This document shows, piece after piece, positions 6,648 through 13,691 of a DNA stretch of 22,518 nucleotides (positions are counted from its first letter, which is position 1; each line of letters starts with the position of its first letter). Position numbers and translations under genes: made by a program. The stretch is from an uncultured Bacillaceae bacterium (GTDB taxonomy: Bacteria; Bacillota; Bacilli; Bacillales; Alkalibacillaceae). The notes below the pieces were generated by a model. That model was not told the DNA's origin. It was given only the letters and a program-made list of their open reading frames with translations, and did no database searches. The stretch spans positions 1 through 22,518 of the forward strand of contig CALKAL010000191.1 in NCBI GenBank assembly GCA_937983065.1, in the 5' to 3' direction.

Positions 6648-6676
6648 AAAGTAGCGGTCTATCCGCTGCTTTTTTT
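6646..6676 (+). terminator. Strong terminator after glyA
   Basis: AAAAAGTAGCGG (6646-6657) pairs with CCGCTGCTTTTT (6663-6674), 12 bp with one G-T wobble and a 5-nt loop, with T through 6676. It begins within the glyA stop codon. The A-run on the left would let it work for the other strand too. Confidence 0.88.
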
Positions 6677-6748
6677 ATGCTTTTTTCCAAAAAAATATAT
6701 GAAAAATTGACATGAACATGACAAATTTATTTCAAATGGTATTTCGAG

Positions 6749-6777
6749 TTGCATCAGATACGATATTTCGCTACAAT
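6749..6777 (+). promoter_or_regulatory. Sigma-A promoter of upp
   Basis: TTGCAT (6749-6754) and TACAAT (6772-6777) are spaced by exactly 17 bp, each one base or two from consensus. Transcription would start near 6784, leaving a leader of about 26 nt. An isolated TTGACA at 6707 has no -10 at usable distance. Confidence 0.7.
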
Positions 6778-6809
6778 TCAATAGATATGAGAAAAAGGAG
6801 AGATGGCTA

Positions 6810-7439
6810 GTGGGAAAATTATACGTCTTTGATCATCCACTCATTCAGCACAAGCTAACTTACATACGGGATAAAAATACGGGCACAAAGGAATTTCGTG
6901 AGCTCGTCGATGAAGTATCCACATTAATGATGTTTGAAATTACTCGAGAGCTTCCTTTAAAAGAAGTTGATGTCGAAACCCCTGTCGCAACAGCAAAATC
7001 GAAAGTTTTAGCCGGTAAAAAATTAGGCGTTATTCCGATTCTCCGCGCTGGATTAGGAATGGTCGATGGTATTGTCAATCTCGTTCCAGCTGCTAAAATT
7101 GGACATGTCGGCTTATACCGCGACCCAGAAACGTTACAGCCAGTTGAGTATTACATCAAATTACCATCCGATATTCATGAGCGCGAACTCATCGTGACAG
7201 ATCCAATGCTAGCAACGGGCGGTTCAGCCATCGCAGCGATTCAATTTATAAAAGATCGCGGTGCAAAACATATTAGCCTCATGTGCTTAATCGCTGCCCC
7301 AGAAGGTGTTAAAGCATTACAAGAAGCCCATCCGGATGTTGATATTTACATCGCAGGTCTCGATAGCCATCTAAATGAAAAAGGGTATATCGTTCCTGGC
7401 TTAGGTGATGCAGGGGATAGACTGTTTGGTACGAAATAA
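6810..7439 (+). CDS. upp: Uracil phosphoribosyltransferase
   Basis: Upp makes UMP from uracil and PRPP in pyrimidine salvage. The 209-residue protein has the type I PRTase PRPP loop at residues 131-140 (DPMLATGGSA). It also has PILRAGLGMVDG (about 76-87), PVEYYIKLP, and the C-terminal uracil-binding region GYIVPGLGDAGDRLFGTK. Length and sequence are typical of Bacillus Upp. The start is GTG at 6810 with AAAGGAGAG upstream; the nearby ATG at 6803 is out of frame. It has its own promoter. The 72-nt gap to mnaA has no terminator, so mnaA is probably cotranscribed. Confidence 0.97.
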   Translation: MGKLYVFDHPLIQHKLTYIRDKNTGTKEFRELVDEVSTLMMFEITRELPLKEVDVETPVATAKSKVLAGKKLGVIPILRAGLGMVDGIVNLVPAAKIGHVGLYRDPETLQPVEYYIKLPSDIHERELIVTDPMLATGGSAIAAIQFIKDRGAKHISLMCLIAAPEGVKALQEAHPDVDIYIAGLDSHLNEKGYIVPGLGDAGDRLFGTK

Positions 7440-7511
7440 AGCAACTGAAGGTAATAGGTTATATTATAAGGCCTTCGAAATATGGATAACTTTACGGAAG
7501 GTGAATGGATA

Positions 7512-8654
7512 ATGAGTCGATTGAAAGTGATGTCTATTTTTGGGACGCGCCCAGAAGCAATTAAAATGGCGCCCCTCGTTTTGGAATTACAAAAACGTCC
7601 TGAACAATTTGAATCGATTGTCACAGTGACGGCTCAGCACCGGGAAATGCTTGACCAAGTGCTACAAATTTTTGGGATTGAGCCAGATTATGATTTAAAT
7701 ATAATGAAGCAAAAACAGACGCTCGCCCAAATTACGACGCGTGCCCTCGAAGGTTTAGATGAGGTCATGAAGGAAGTAAAGCCAGATATCGTCTTAGTTC
7801 ATGGAGATACGACGACGACATTTGCCGCAAGTTTAGCCGCTTTTTATAACGAAATTCCAGTCGGTCATGTCGAGGCAGGATTACGTACGTGGAATAAATA
7901 TTCACCGTTTCCTGAAGAGATTAACCGTCAGGCAACGGGAATTATTGCAGACTTACATTTTTCTCCAACGATAAAATCTAAGCAAAATTTATTAAACGAA
8001 AATAAGAGCGAGGACACAATTTTCGTTACCGGAAATACAGCTATCGATGCACTACAAACGACTGTTTCCGATGATTATTCCCATGAAGTGTTAGAAAAAA
8101 TTGGCGACCGCCGCCTCGTTTTAATGACAGCCCATCGTAGAGAAAACTTAGGGGAAAATATGGATGCGATGTTCAGAGCGATTCGCCGCATTGCCGATAA
8201 ACATGAGGATGTTGAAATCGTTTATCCAGTACATCTAAATCCCCTCGTTCAAGAAGCTGCGAAAAAGTGGCTCGGCGAACATGATCGGATCCATCTTATC
8301 GAGCCGCTCGAAGTGATTGATTTCCATAACTTCGTAGCGAATGCCCATTTAATTTTAACGGATTCAGGTGGGATACAAGAAGAAGCACCGTCTTTAGGTG
8401 TTCCAGTCCTCGTCCTTCGCGATACAACTGAGCGCCCGGAAGGAATTGAAGCAGGTACACTGCGCCTCGTTGGAACGGATGAAGATGTCATTTTTGATGC
8501 AGCCCATTTATTATTGTCGGTTGAATCGGAGCATAAAAAAATGGCACAAGCATCCAATCCGTACGGCGATGGACAAGCATCCCGCCGTATTGCTGATGCG
8601 ATTCTGTATTATTTTAAAAAATCGAATGATAGACCAGATGAATTTAAATCTTAA
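7512..8654 (+). CDS. mnaA: UDP-N-acetylglucosamine 2-epimerase (non-hydrolysing)
   Basis: The enzyme interconverts UDP-GlcNAc and UDP-ManNAc, which feeds the linkage unit of wall teichoic acid and other ManNAc polymers. From the ATG at 7512 the product is 380 residues, as in B. subtilis MnaA. Family motifs run through the protein: SIFGTRPEAIKMAPLV near the N terminus, VHGDTTTTFAASL, VGHVEAGLRT, FPEEINRQ, LMTAHRRENLGE, LIEPLEVIDFHNF, LTDSGGIQEEAPSLG and LRDTTERPEGIEAGT. The frame is open from an ATG at 7482, but GGAAGGTGA lies at the correct distance from 7512 and the alignment begins there. It follows upp without a terminator and is itself followed by one. Also called wecB in other bacteria. 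Confidence 0.95.
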   Translation: MSRLKVMSIFGTRPEAIKMAPLVLELQKRPEQFESIVTVTAQHREMLDQVLQIFGIEPDYDLNIMKQKQTLAQITTRALEGLDEVMKEVKPDIVLVHGDTTTTFAASLAAFYNEIPVGHVEAGLRTWNKYSPFPEEINRQATGIIADLHFSPTIKSKQNLLNENKSEDTIFVTGNTAIDALQTTVSDDYSHEVLEKIGDRRLVLMTAHRRENLGENMDAMFRAIRRIADKHEDVEIVYPVHLNPLVQEAAKKWLGEHDRIHLIEPLEVIDFHNFVANAHLILTDSGGIQEEAPSLGVPVLVLRDTTERPEGIEAGTLRLVGTDEDVIFDAAHLLLSVESEHKKMAQASNPYGDGQASRRIADAILYYFKKSNDRPDEFKS

Positions 8655-8659
8655 TGACC

Positions 8660-8699
8660 ATCCTGAATTAGAGCTCGACGTTCTAATTCGGGATTTTTT
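8660..8699 (+). terminator. Terminator after mnaA
   Basis: ATCCTGAATTAGA (8660-8672) pairs with TCTAATTCGGGAT (8682-8694), 13 bp with one wobble and a 9-nt loop. The T-run extends to 8699. Confidence 0.88.
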
Positions 8700-8710
8700 A
8701 TAAAAATTTG

Positions 8711-8790
8711 TGGAATGCGCTTAACTTTTTTGAAATGCGCGTAAGATTCGAGAAATGCGCGTAACTTTTCAAAAATGCGCGGAATTACAA
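8711..8790. repeat. Four tandem units of a 20-bp repeat (AATGCGC core)
   Basis: AATGCGC occurs at 8714-8720, 8734-8740, 8754-8760 and 8774-8780, a spacing of exactly 20 bp. Each core is preceded by G/A-rich bases and followed by variants of K-TAACTTTT. Units 1 and 3 are the most alike in the downstream half; unit 4 is the most degenerate. It sits between the mnaA terminator and the protease leader. No open reading frame of interest covers it. Twenty bp is close to two helical turns, so the cores face the same side of the DNA. Confidence 0.8.
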
Positions 8791-8832
8791 AATATGGAAC
8801 CGCATAAATCCCTCACACACATTCCAAAATTC

Positions 8833-8907
8833 CCACCTACCAAGCTCAAAATTCATAAAAAATAGCTAATAATTTCCACCTAATTAACACACAATAAAAA
8901 TAGGTGG
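8833..8907 (+). promoter_or_regulatory. Leader with two anti-Shine-Dalgarno segments before the protease gene
   Basis: The ribosome-binding site TAGGTGG (8901-8907) has two perfect upstream complements, CCACCTA at 8833-8839 and CCACCTA at 8876-8882. Pairing with the nearer one makes a 7-bp stem with an 18-nt loop that would hide the Shine-Dalgarno site 8 nt before the GTG start. The second copy offers an alternative pairing. Whether both are in the transcript is unknown because I could not place the promoter. Confidence 0.5.
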
Positions 8908-8914
8908 TGATTAA

Positions 8915-11224
8915 GTGAAATTCAGATTAGTAATTGCAGCACTCTCAATTTTAATATTAATTCCGTATAACGTTGAAGCTGATGATAAAAAAACGTGGAT
9001 TATTGAAGTAGACCGCGATCCGCATGAAGTGAAATATTATATTGAAGCCTATCATCCGTTAGTTGAAGTAGAGTTCGTTTATGACACGATTCTTCAAGGG
9101 CTTGCTGTTACAGGGGATGAAAGACATATTCAAAAGCTATATCAAGAGCAGTTCATTCAGGAAGCGAATGAGGTGCTCGAATATGTCGTTCCAAACGATT
9201 TGAATAATCCATCACCCGACGACCTAACCGAGCTTAACAATTTGCCGAAAACTGAGCCAGGAACCAAACAAGAAACCAACCCTGAAAACATTGCAGAAAT
9301 CAATCCAGAAAACAAGCCAGAATCCAATTTAGAAACCAATCCAGATAACCACCCAAACAACAGCAAGTTAAACCCATCAATATCAACGCTGAAACAACAA
9401 AACGAAGTAAATTATCATCCTCACAACTTACCGTACACTGGAAAAGGGGTGAAAGTTGGTGTAATCGATACCGGAATCGATTATCGTCATCCAGATTTGA
9501 TTCGCAATTTCAAAGGGGGCTTCGATGTCGTTGATTTTGATGAGGACCCGATGGAGACGACGGTCGAAGAAGGGATTCCAACGATTCACGGGACACATGT
9601 TGCTGGCATTATCGCTAGTAATGGAAAAATGACAGGGGTTGCGCCTGATGCTGACATTTATGCGTACCGTGCCCTCGGTCCAGGTGGTTCAGGGACGACT
9701 GCTCACGTCATGGCCGCGTTAGAAAAAGCGGTTAAAGATGGCATGGATATCGTGAACATGTCTTTAGGTAGCTCGGTAAACAGTCCAGATGATCCGATGA
9801 CAAAGGCGGTTTCAAGAGCGATTGAGCTAGGAACGACGGTTGTTGTCGCAAACGGAAATAGCGGGCCGAATAATTGGACAGTCGGATCACCCGCCACATC
9901 CGATGAAGCGATTTCCGTCGGGGCGGCGATCGACAGACAAAAAATTCCGCAAATCGCAATAAGCCAGAGCGACAATATTGCGATTAGACAAATTCCTTTT
10001 TCCGAGCCGTGGCAAATTAAAAAACCACATCCAATAATTATTGCCGATGATACAATCGAGCCATCGATACATGATCGGATTATTTTAATAGAAAAAAACG
10101 GTGAATCATACGATAAAATCATTCAAAAAATTGTCGAAATTGGTGCAACGGCTCTCATTATTTATAGTGATGAAGATGATGATCCGAATGAGTGGGACTG
10201 GATTCCCGCACCGTTTCCAGTAGCGTACGTAACAGAGGAAGAAGTGGAAAAAATTAAGGAGGAGGGCAATTGGCTAGAAACGACGTACGAGACGATTACT
10301 GATGATGTTGCAGCCTTTAGCTCAAGGGGTCCTGTGACATCAACATGGCAAATAAAACCAGATATTTTAGCACCTGGCGTTGATATAATGAGTACAGTGC
10401 CCGACGGTTATGCCTCATTACAAGGGACGAGTATGGCAGCTCCTTACATTGCTGGTGTTTTAGCTTTATTAAAAGAAGCGGATCCATCAGCAACACCAAA
10501 GCAGTTAAAAGCCCGACTTTTACAGGCGTCGGATCTTTTAGTCGAAGAAGAAGGAAACACCCTTCCACCGACGTTTCAAGGAAATGGACATGTCAATATC
10601 GATGAAGCACTCGACAAAAATTACACGATCCATGATAGCCGCCTTGATTTCGGAAAAATATCCGAGCAAGAAACGTATAAAACAGAACAAATCACAATTA
10701 AAAACAACGCTAATCAACCGCTACCCGTTCGTTTTAATCAACCGAAACGACAAACGGGATTAACTTGGAATGTGCCTTTTAGTCAAACACTCAATCCGAA
10801 TGAAGAAAAAACTTTTACATTTGAAGTGATGATTCAGAATGGGTTGCTTGATGAAGGGCTGTTTGAAGGGTATCTGGACATTGAAATTGGCGGGGAAACC
10901 CAATCAATTCCTTATTTATTGATGCACGAAACATCGGATTACCCGAGAATTGCAGGCGTCGAATTAGAAATGCAGCCCTTTCAAAATGACGATATAAAAA
11001 TGCGTCTTTACGCACCAGAAGCGCTTGACGAATTAACGATCCATCTTTACGATAATTATCAAATTCATCAAAAAGAATTGCTTCATTTAAAAGATATTTC
11101 TCAAGGTTATATTGAGCATATTTTACAAAGAACTGAGCTGCCATCAGGGTCATTTCAAGCGGTCATTATTGCAAGGCAAGGAGATGAGGAATTCACTCAT
11201 ATTCAAGACGTTCAATTTCCGTAA
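8915..11224 (+). CDS. Secreted subtilisin-like serine protease (S8 family, Vpr-like)
   Basis: This 769-residue exported protease has a signal peptide (about 1-22, ending YNVEA) and an inhibitor-I9-like propeptide (about 27-92). A low-complexity Asn/Pro/Glu linker (about 96-155) contains several NPEN-like units. The catalytic domain (about 165-565) is interrupted by a PA-type insertion (about 365-460). The catalytic residues are D185 (VIDTGIDYRHPDL), H225 (HGTHVAG) and S506 (GTSMAAP), with oxyanion N315 in ANGNSGP, so it looks active. A beta-rich C-terminal region follows (about 570-769). The architecture resembles B. subtilis Vpr without long C-terminal repeats. The start is GTG at 8915 with TAGGTGGTGA upstream. 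It is a lone gene inserted between mnaA and the atp operon, where B. subtilis has none, and is probably a degradative extracellular enzyme. Confidence 0.9.
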   Translation: MKFRLVIAALSILILIPYNVEADDKKTWIIEVDRDPHEVKYYIEAYHPLVEVEFVYDTILQGLAVTGDERHIQKLYQEQFIQEANEVLEYVVPNDLNNPSPDDLTELNNLPKTEPGTKQETNPENIAEINPENKPESNLETNPDNHPNNSKLNPSISTLKQQNEVNYHPHNLPYTGKGVKVGVIDTGIDYRHPDLIRNFKGGFDVVDFDEDPMETTVEEGIPTIHGTHVAGIIASNGKMTGVAPDADIYAYRALGPGGSGTTAHVMAALEKAVKDGMDIVNMSLGSSVNSPDDPMTKAVSRAIELGTTVVVANGNSGPNNWTVGSPATSDEAISVGAAIDRQKIPQIAISQSDNIAIRQIPFSEPWQIKKPHPIIIADDTIEPSIHDRIILIEKNGESYDKIIQKIVEIGATALIIYSDEDDDPNEWDWIPAPFPVAYVTEEEVEKIKEEGNWLETTYETITDDVAAFSSRGPVTSTWQIKPDILAPGVDIMSTVPDGYASLQGTSMAAPYIAGVLALLKEADPSATPKQLKARLLQASDLLVEEEGNTLPPTFQGNGHVNIDEALDKNYTIHDSRLDFGKISEQETYKTEQITIKNNANQPLPVRFNQPKRQTGLTWNVPFSQTLNPNEEKTFTFEVMIQNGLLDEGLFEGYLDIEIGGETQSIPYLLMHETSDYPRIAGVELEMQPFQNDDIKMRLYAPEALDELTIHLYDNYQIHQKELLHLKDISQGYIEHILQRTELPSGSFQAVIIARQGDEEFTHIQDVQFP

Positions 11225-11241
11225 AATGCCATATTTATAAT

Positions 11242-11257
11242 TGTGATTTTTGTCACA
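11242..11257. promoter_or_regulatory. FNR/CRP-type palindrome upstream of the atp operon
   Basis: TGTGATTTTTGTCACA is an exact TGTGA-N6-TCACA site, the consensus bound by B. subtilis Fnr and by CRP-family proteins. The flanking T/A extend the arms to TTGTGA/TCACAA. Its centre is about 73 bp upstream of the start predicted from the promoter at 11288-11316. It is also 18 nt after the protease stop, but it lacks a T-run, so it is not a clear terminator. Confidence 0.5.
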
Positions 11258-11287
11258 AAGTTGCCCTATTTTTAAATGGGAAATTAA

Positions 11288-11316
11288 TTGACTTTGAATA
11301 GCCCCTATTGTATGCT
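11288..11316 (+). promoter_or_regulatory. Probable sigma-A promoter of the atp operon
   Basis: TTGACT (11288-11293) is followed after 17 bp by TATGCT (11311-11316). An overlapping alternative is TTGAAT (11294-11299) with TATTTT (11316-11321) at 16 bp. Either gives a leader of roughly 150 nt before atpZ. Confidence 0.6.
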
Positions 11317-11379
11317 ATTTTAGTGTGGAAAGAAATAAATTTCATCATATATTCATAAATGGATTTTTTCCAATTTTGA

Positions 11380-11430
11380 TGAGATGACAACGTTCTCACA
11401 CATTAAAATGTGGTTTATTTTTTTGTTTTA
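11380..11430 (+). terminator. Terminator-like hairpin in the atp leader
   Basis: CACAT (11399-11403) and ATGTG (11408-11412) form a small hairpin. It is followed by a T-rich run to about 11432 (TTTATTTTTTTGTTTTATTTT). Just before it, TGAGA (11380-11384) pairs with TCTCA (11394-11398), and GATGA (11378-11382) can alternatively pair with TCATC (11342-11346). It could be a weak terminator for the protease gene or an attenuator within the atp leader. Confidence 0.4.
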
Positions 11431-11474
11431 TTTTAGTAAAAACTGTCGGGGAAACACGACTGGAAGGCATGGAA

Positions 11475-11693
11475 ATGAAGAACAATCCCTTTCGTGGTTT
11501 TGCAATTTATAGCGGTATTTTAAGCTATTTAGTTGGAGCTACTCTAGTAGGAATTTTTATTGGAAGATGGCTCGATCAATACTTTAATACAGCCCCCCTT
11601 TTTTTAATCCTCGGGTTGTTACTCGGATTAGCCTCGGGTGTATACGGGATGATTCATTTGCTCAATAAATTTATGGGGGACGAATCAAAATGA
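11475..11693 (+). CDS. atpZ: ATP synthase-associated membrane protein AtpZ
   Basis: This 72-residue protein has two membrane helices (about 11-30 and 40-62) joined by the AtpZ-type segment GIFIGRWLDQYFNTAPLFL, then LGLLLGLASGVYGMIHLL. In alkaliphilic Bacillus pseudofirmus OF4, atpZ is the first atp gene, and atpZ and atpI together were linked to Mg2+ uptake supporting ATP synthase. An ATG at 11469 is in frame, but GGAAGG (11462-11467) is too close to it and well spaced for the ATG at 11475, giving MKNNPFRGF. It overlaps atpI by 4 nt (ATGA). It can be misannotated as AtpI; the true AtpI follows. Confidence 0.85.
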   Translation: MKNNPFRGFAIYSGILSYLVGATLVGIFIGRWLDQYFNTAPLFLILGLLLGLASGVYGMIHLLNKFMGDESK

Positions 11694-12085
11694 ACGCATA
11701 CAATCGAATGGTCATCCGACAACGAAAATGGATGCTCTACATTTTAGCCATTGCAGTTCTAGGTTGGGGATTCACAGAGTACACCCAAATTTTCCAAAGT
11801 CTTATGTTAGGACTAGCTGGTGGGTTTTACAACTTATTTTTAATGCAAAAGAAAATCGACTTACTCGGTGAGAGAGTTTCAAAAAATGAAAAAGCACAAT
11901 CTCTCGGTATGATTTCTCGTTTTGCAGTAGCGGCGTTAATTGCTGTTATATCTTTAAGATTTCCTGATCAGTTTAATATTTATGTTTCAGTCATGGGGTT
12001 AATGACACCTTATCTTGTCATTATGATAGATTTTATATTCTACTTGAAGGACACTAGTACTAGTACGACGAAAAGGGGTGAATGA
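11690..12085 (+). CDS. atpI: ATP synthase subunit I (AtpI)
   Basis: AtpI is a small membrane protein at the head of atp operons, thought to help assemble the c-ring or act in Mg2+ transport with AtpZ. This 131-residue product has about four hydrophobic segments (roughly 14-31, 33-52, 71-91 and 95-118). After the second, QKKIDLLGERVSKNEKAQSLG is a charged cytoplasmic loop typical of the Bacillus protein. Its start overlaps the atpZ stop by 4 nt, so translation is coupled. The stop lies 1 nt before the atpB TTG start. Confidence 0.88.
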   Translation: MNAYNRMVIRQRKWMLYILAIAVLGWGFTEYTQIFQSLMLGLAGGFYNLFLMQKKIDLLGERVSKNEKAQSLGMISRFAVAALIAVISLRFPDQFNIYVSVMGLMTPYLVIMIDFIFYLKDTSTSTTKRGE

Positions 12086-12086
12086 T

Positions 12087-12809
12087 TTGGACCATGGAGC
12101 ACCAATCGTCAGAGACGCCTTTGGGATTAGTGGACTCGATTTCAACTTATCCAACGTTCTGATGATTCTCGTTACCTCCACAATTGTGTTCATTTTAGCT
12201 GTCGTTTTTAGTCGGAATTTACAACAGAAGCCAAAAGGGTTACAAAACTTTATGGAATGGATTGTAGATCTCGTTAAAAACATGATTAACAGCACAATGA
12301 GTTGGAAAGAAGGTAAACAGTTTTTACCTCTCGGGCTTACGCTGATATTTTATATTTTCATCGGTAACGTCCTCGGGATTATGTTTATGGTCGTCTACGA
12401 TGGCGAACTATGGTGGAAGTCTCCGACAGCAGATGCAAGTATTACGTTAACATTAGCTGTCCTCGTCGTGTTACTTTCCCATTACTATGGTTTGAAGATG
12501 AAAGGAACAGGAGAATATTTAAAAGGATATGTAAGACCTGTCCCATTTTTACTACCATTAAAAATTATTGAGGAGTTTGCGAACACGCTAACTCTTGGAA
12601 TGCGTCTATACGGTAACATGTTTGCCGGAGAAGTTTTACTTACACTATTAGTCGGTGTAATGGCATCAGGATTTTTAGGGTTTGTTGGAGGATTAATTCC
12701 GACATTAGCATGGCAAGGATTCAAGTTATTTATTAGTGGAATCCAGGCGTTTATTTTCGTTATGTTAACAATGGTTTACTTGTCACACAAGGTGAGTAAA
12801 GACCATTAA
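12087..12809 (+). CDS. atpB: F1Fo ATP synthase subunit a
   Basis: Subunit a forms the proton half-channels of Fo beside the c-ring. From TTG at 12087 the product is 240 residues (LDHGAPIVRDAFG..., read as Met), aligning with the B. subtilis MNHG start. The Shine-Dalgarno AAAAGGGG is correctly spaced for TTG. An in-frame GTG at 12078 would lie inside that Shine-Dalgarno and overlap atpI. Five or six helices are visible. The essential Arg is in TLTLGMRLYGN (residue 173 from the TTG start), followed by MFAGEVLL, and the last helix contains GIQAFIFVMLTMVYLSHK. The residue 8 after the Arg is Gly; alkaliphiles have Lys there, so this is the neutrophile form. Confidence 0.96.
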   Translation: MDHGAPIVRDAFGISGLDFNLSNVLMILVTSTIVFILAVVFSRNLQQKPKGLQNFMEWIVDLVKNMINSTMSWKEGKQFLPLGLTLIFYIFIGNVLGIMFMVVYDGELWWKSPTADASITLTLAVLVVLLSHYYGLKMKGTGEYLKGYVRPVPFLLPLKIIEEFANTLTLGMRLYGNMFAGEVLLTLLVGVMASGFLGFVGGLIPTLAWQGFKLFISGIQAFIFVMLTMVYLSHKVSKDH

Positions 12810-12861
12810 CTTATAAAATTTAAAAAATCTATTTCCAAATAGTTTAGAGGAGGAATTATCA

Positions 12862-13068
12862 ATGGGAGCATTGGCAGCTGCAATTGCAGTAGGTTTATCA
12901 GCATTAGGTGCAGGTTTAGGTAACGGTATGATCGTAAGTCGTACAGTAGAAGGGATCTCACGTCAACCAGAATTACGTGGTGCTTTACAGACGACAATGT
13001 TCATCGGGGTAGCTTTAGTTGAGGCGATTCCAATTATCGCGGTCGTTATCGCATTTATGGTTATGTAA
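12862..13068 (+). CDS. atpE: F1Fo ATP synthase subunit c
   Basis: The 68-residue hairpin protein forms the rotor ring. Helix 1 carries the glycine packing motif G16-A-G18-L-G20-N-G22 and the polar loop has RQPE (34-37). The proton-binding E54 lies in LVEAIPI. Residue 51 is Ala (alkaliphiles often have Pro), and the AxAxAxA motif of alkaliphiles is absent. The Na+-binding Gln plus Ser/Thr after the Glu is also absent (the residue after E54 is Ala), so coupling should be to H+. One oddity is Ser at position 13, where B. subtilis has Gly. The ribosome-binding site AGAGGAGGAA is very strong, as expected for the most abundant subunit. Confidence 0.97.
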   Translation: MGALAAAIAVGLSALGAGLGNGMIVSRTVEGISRQPELRGALQTTMFIGVALVEAIPIIAVVIAFMVM

Positions 13069-13089
13069 TTACGGAAAATGCATCCAAAT

Positions 13090-13123
13090 AATGGCGAAGT
13101 AATAGAAACAAGACTTCGCCATT
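13090..13123 (+). other. Hairpin between atpE and atpF
   Basis: AATGGCGAAGT (13090-13100) and ACTTCGCCATT (13113-13123) form a perfect 11-bp stem with a 12-nt loop. The tail CCTTTATG is poor in T. It stands 22 nt after the atpE stop and before the atpF Shine-Dalgarno. It could block 3'-5' decay of the atpE message or cause partial termination, adjusting the c:b ratio. Confidence 0.7.
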
Positions 13124-13169
13124 CCTTTATGTAAAGCCTATATCTGGTCTGGCGAAAGGAGTGAAAGCT

Positions 13170-13691
13170 ATGTTTGATCCAAGCTATTTAGTGCTAAATG
13201 CTGGAATGGGATTAGCACTAGGAGATATGATCGTTCAACTGATCGCGTTCTTAATTTTAATCGCCTTAGTGACAAAATTCGCTTGGCGTCCATTAATGAA
13301 TGTGATGGAAAACCGTGAAAATCATATCGCCAACGAAATCGATCAAGCTGAAAATAATCGTAAAGAATCTGAGCGTCTATTAAAAGAAGCTCAAGATGAA
13401 TTGAAAAATACACGTCAAAGCGCATCGAAAATTATTGAAGATGCCAAACTAACAGCACAAAATCAGCAAGACTCAATTTTAGAAGAAGCACGTCAAGAAG
13501 CATTACGCCTTAAAGAAAACGCTCGAACTGAAATCGAACAAGAAATCGACAAGGCAGTTAAACAACTTCAAGATCAAGTGGCTACATTATCTGTTCAAAT
13601 TGCTAGTAAAGTTATTGAAAAAGAGCTTTCTGCAGATGAGCAAGATGAGCTTATTAAGGAATATTTAAATAAAGTAGGCGAAAACAAATGA
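13170..13691 (+). CDS. atpF: F1Fo ATP synthase subunit b
   Basis: Subunit b dimerises to form the peripheral stalk joining Fo to the delta subunit of F1. From the ATG at 13170 the protein has 173 residues. An N-terminal membrane helix (about 17-36, DMIVQLIAFLILIALVTKFA) is followed by WRPLMNVMENRE. A long charged coiled coil with heptad-like spacing of E, K and A (about 45-150) runs to VIEKELSADEQDELIKEYL. The frame is open from GTG at 13161, but that codon lies within the AAAGGAGTG Shine-Dalgarno, which fits 13170. The stop overlaps the atpH start (ATGA). Confidence 0.95.
   Translation: MFDPSYLVLNAGMGLALGDMIVQLIAFLILIALVTKFAWRPLMNVMENRENHIANEIDQAENNRKESERLLKEAQDELKNTRQSASKIIEDAKLTAQNQQDSILEEARQEALRLKENARTEIEQEIDKAVKQLQDQVATLSVQIASKVIEKELSADEQDELIKEYLNKVGENK

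Noticed and set aside
6707..6735. Promoter from TTGACA at 6707
   Set aside because: No -10-like hexamer lies 15-19 bp downstream; TTGCAT-N17-TACAAT at 6749 is far better.
9703..10122. 139-codon minus-strand open frame inside the protease gene
   Set aside because: Shadow frame opposite conserved S8 catalytic sequence; not protein-like and without a start signal.
12862..13068. Na+-coupled c subunit
   Set aside because: The residue after E54 is Ala rather than Ser/Thr, and the Na+-site Gln is absent; proton coupling is the simpler reading.
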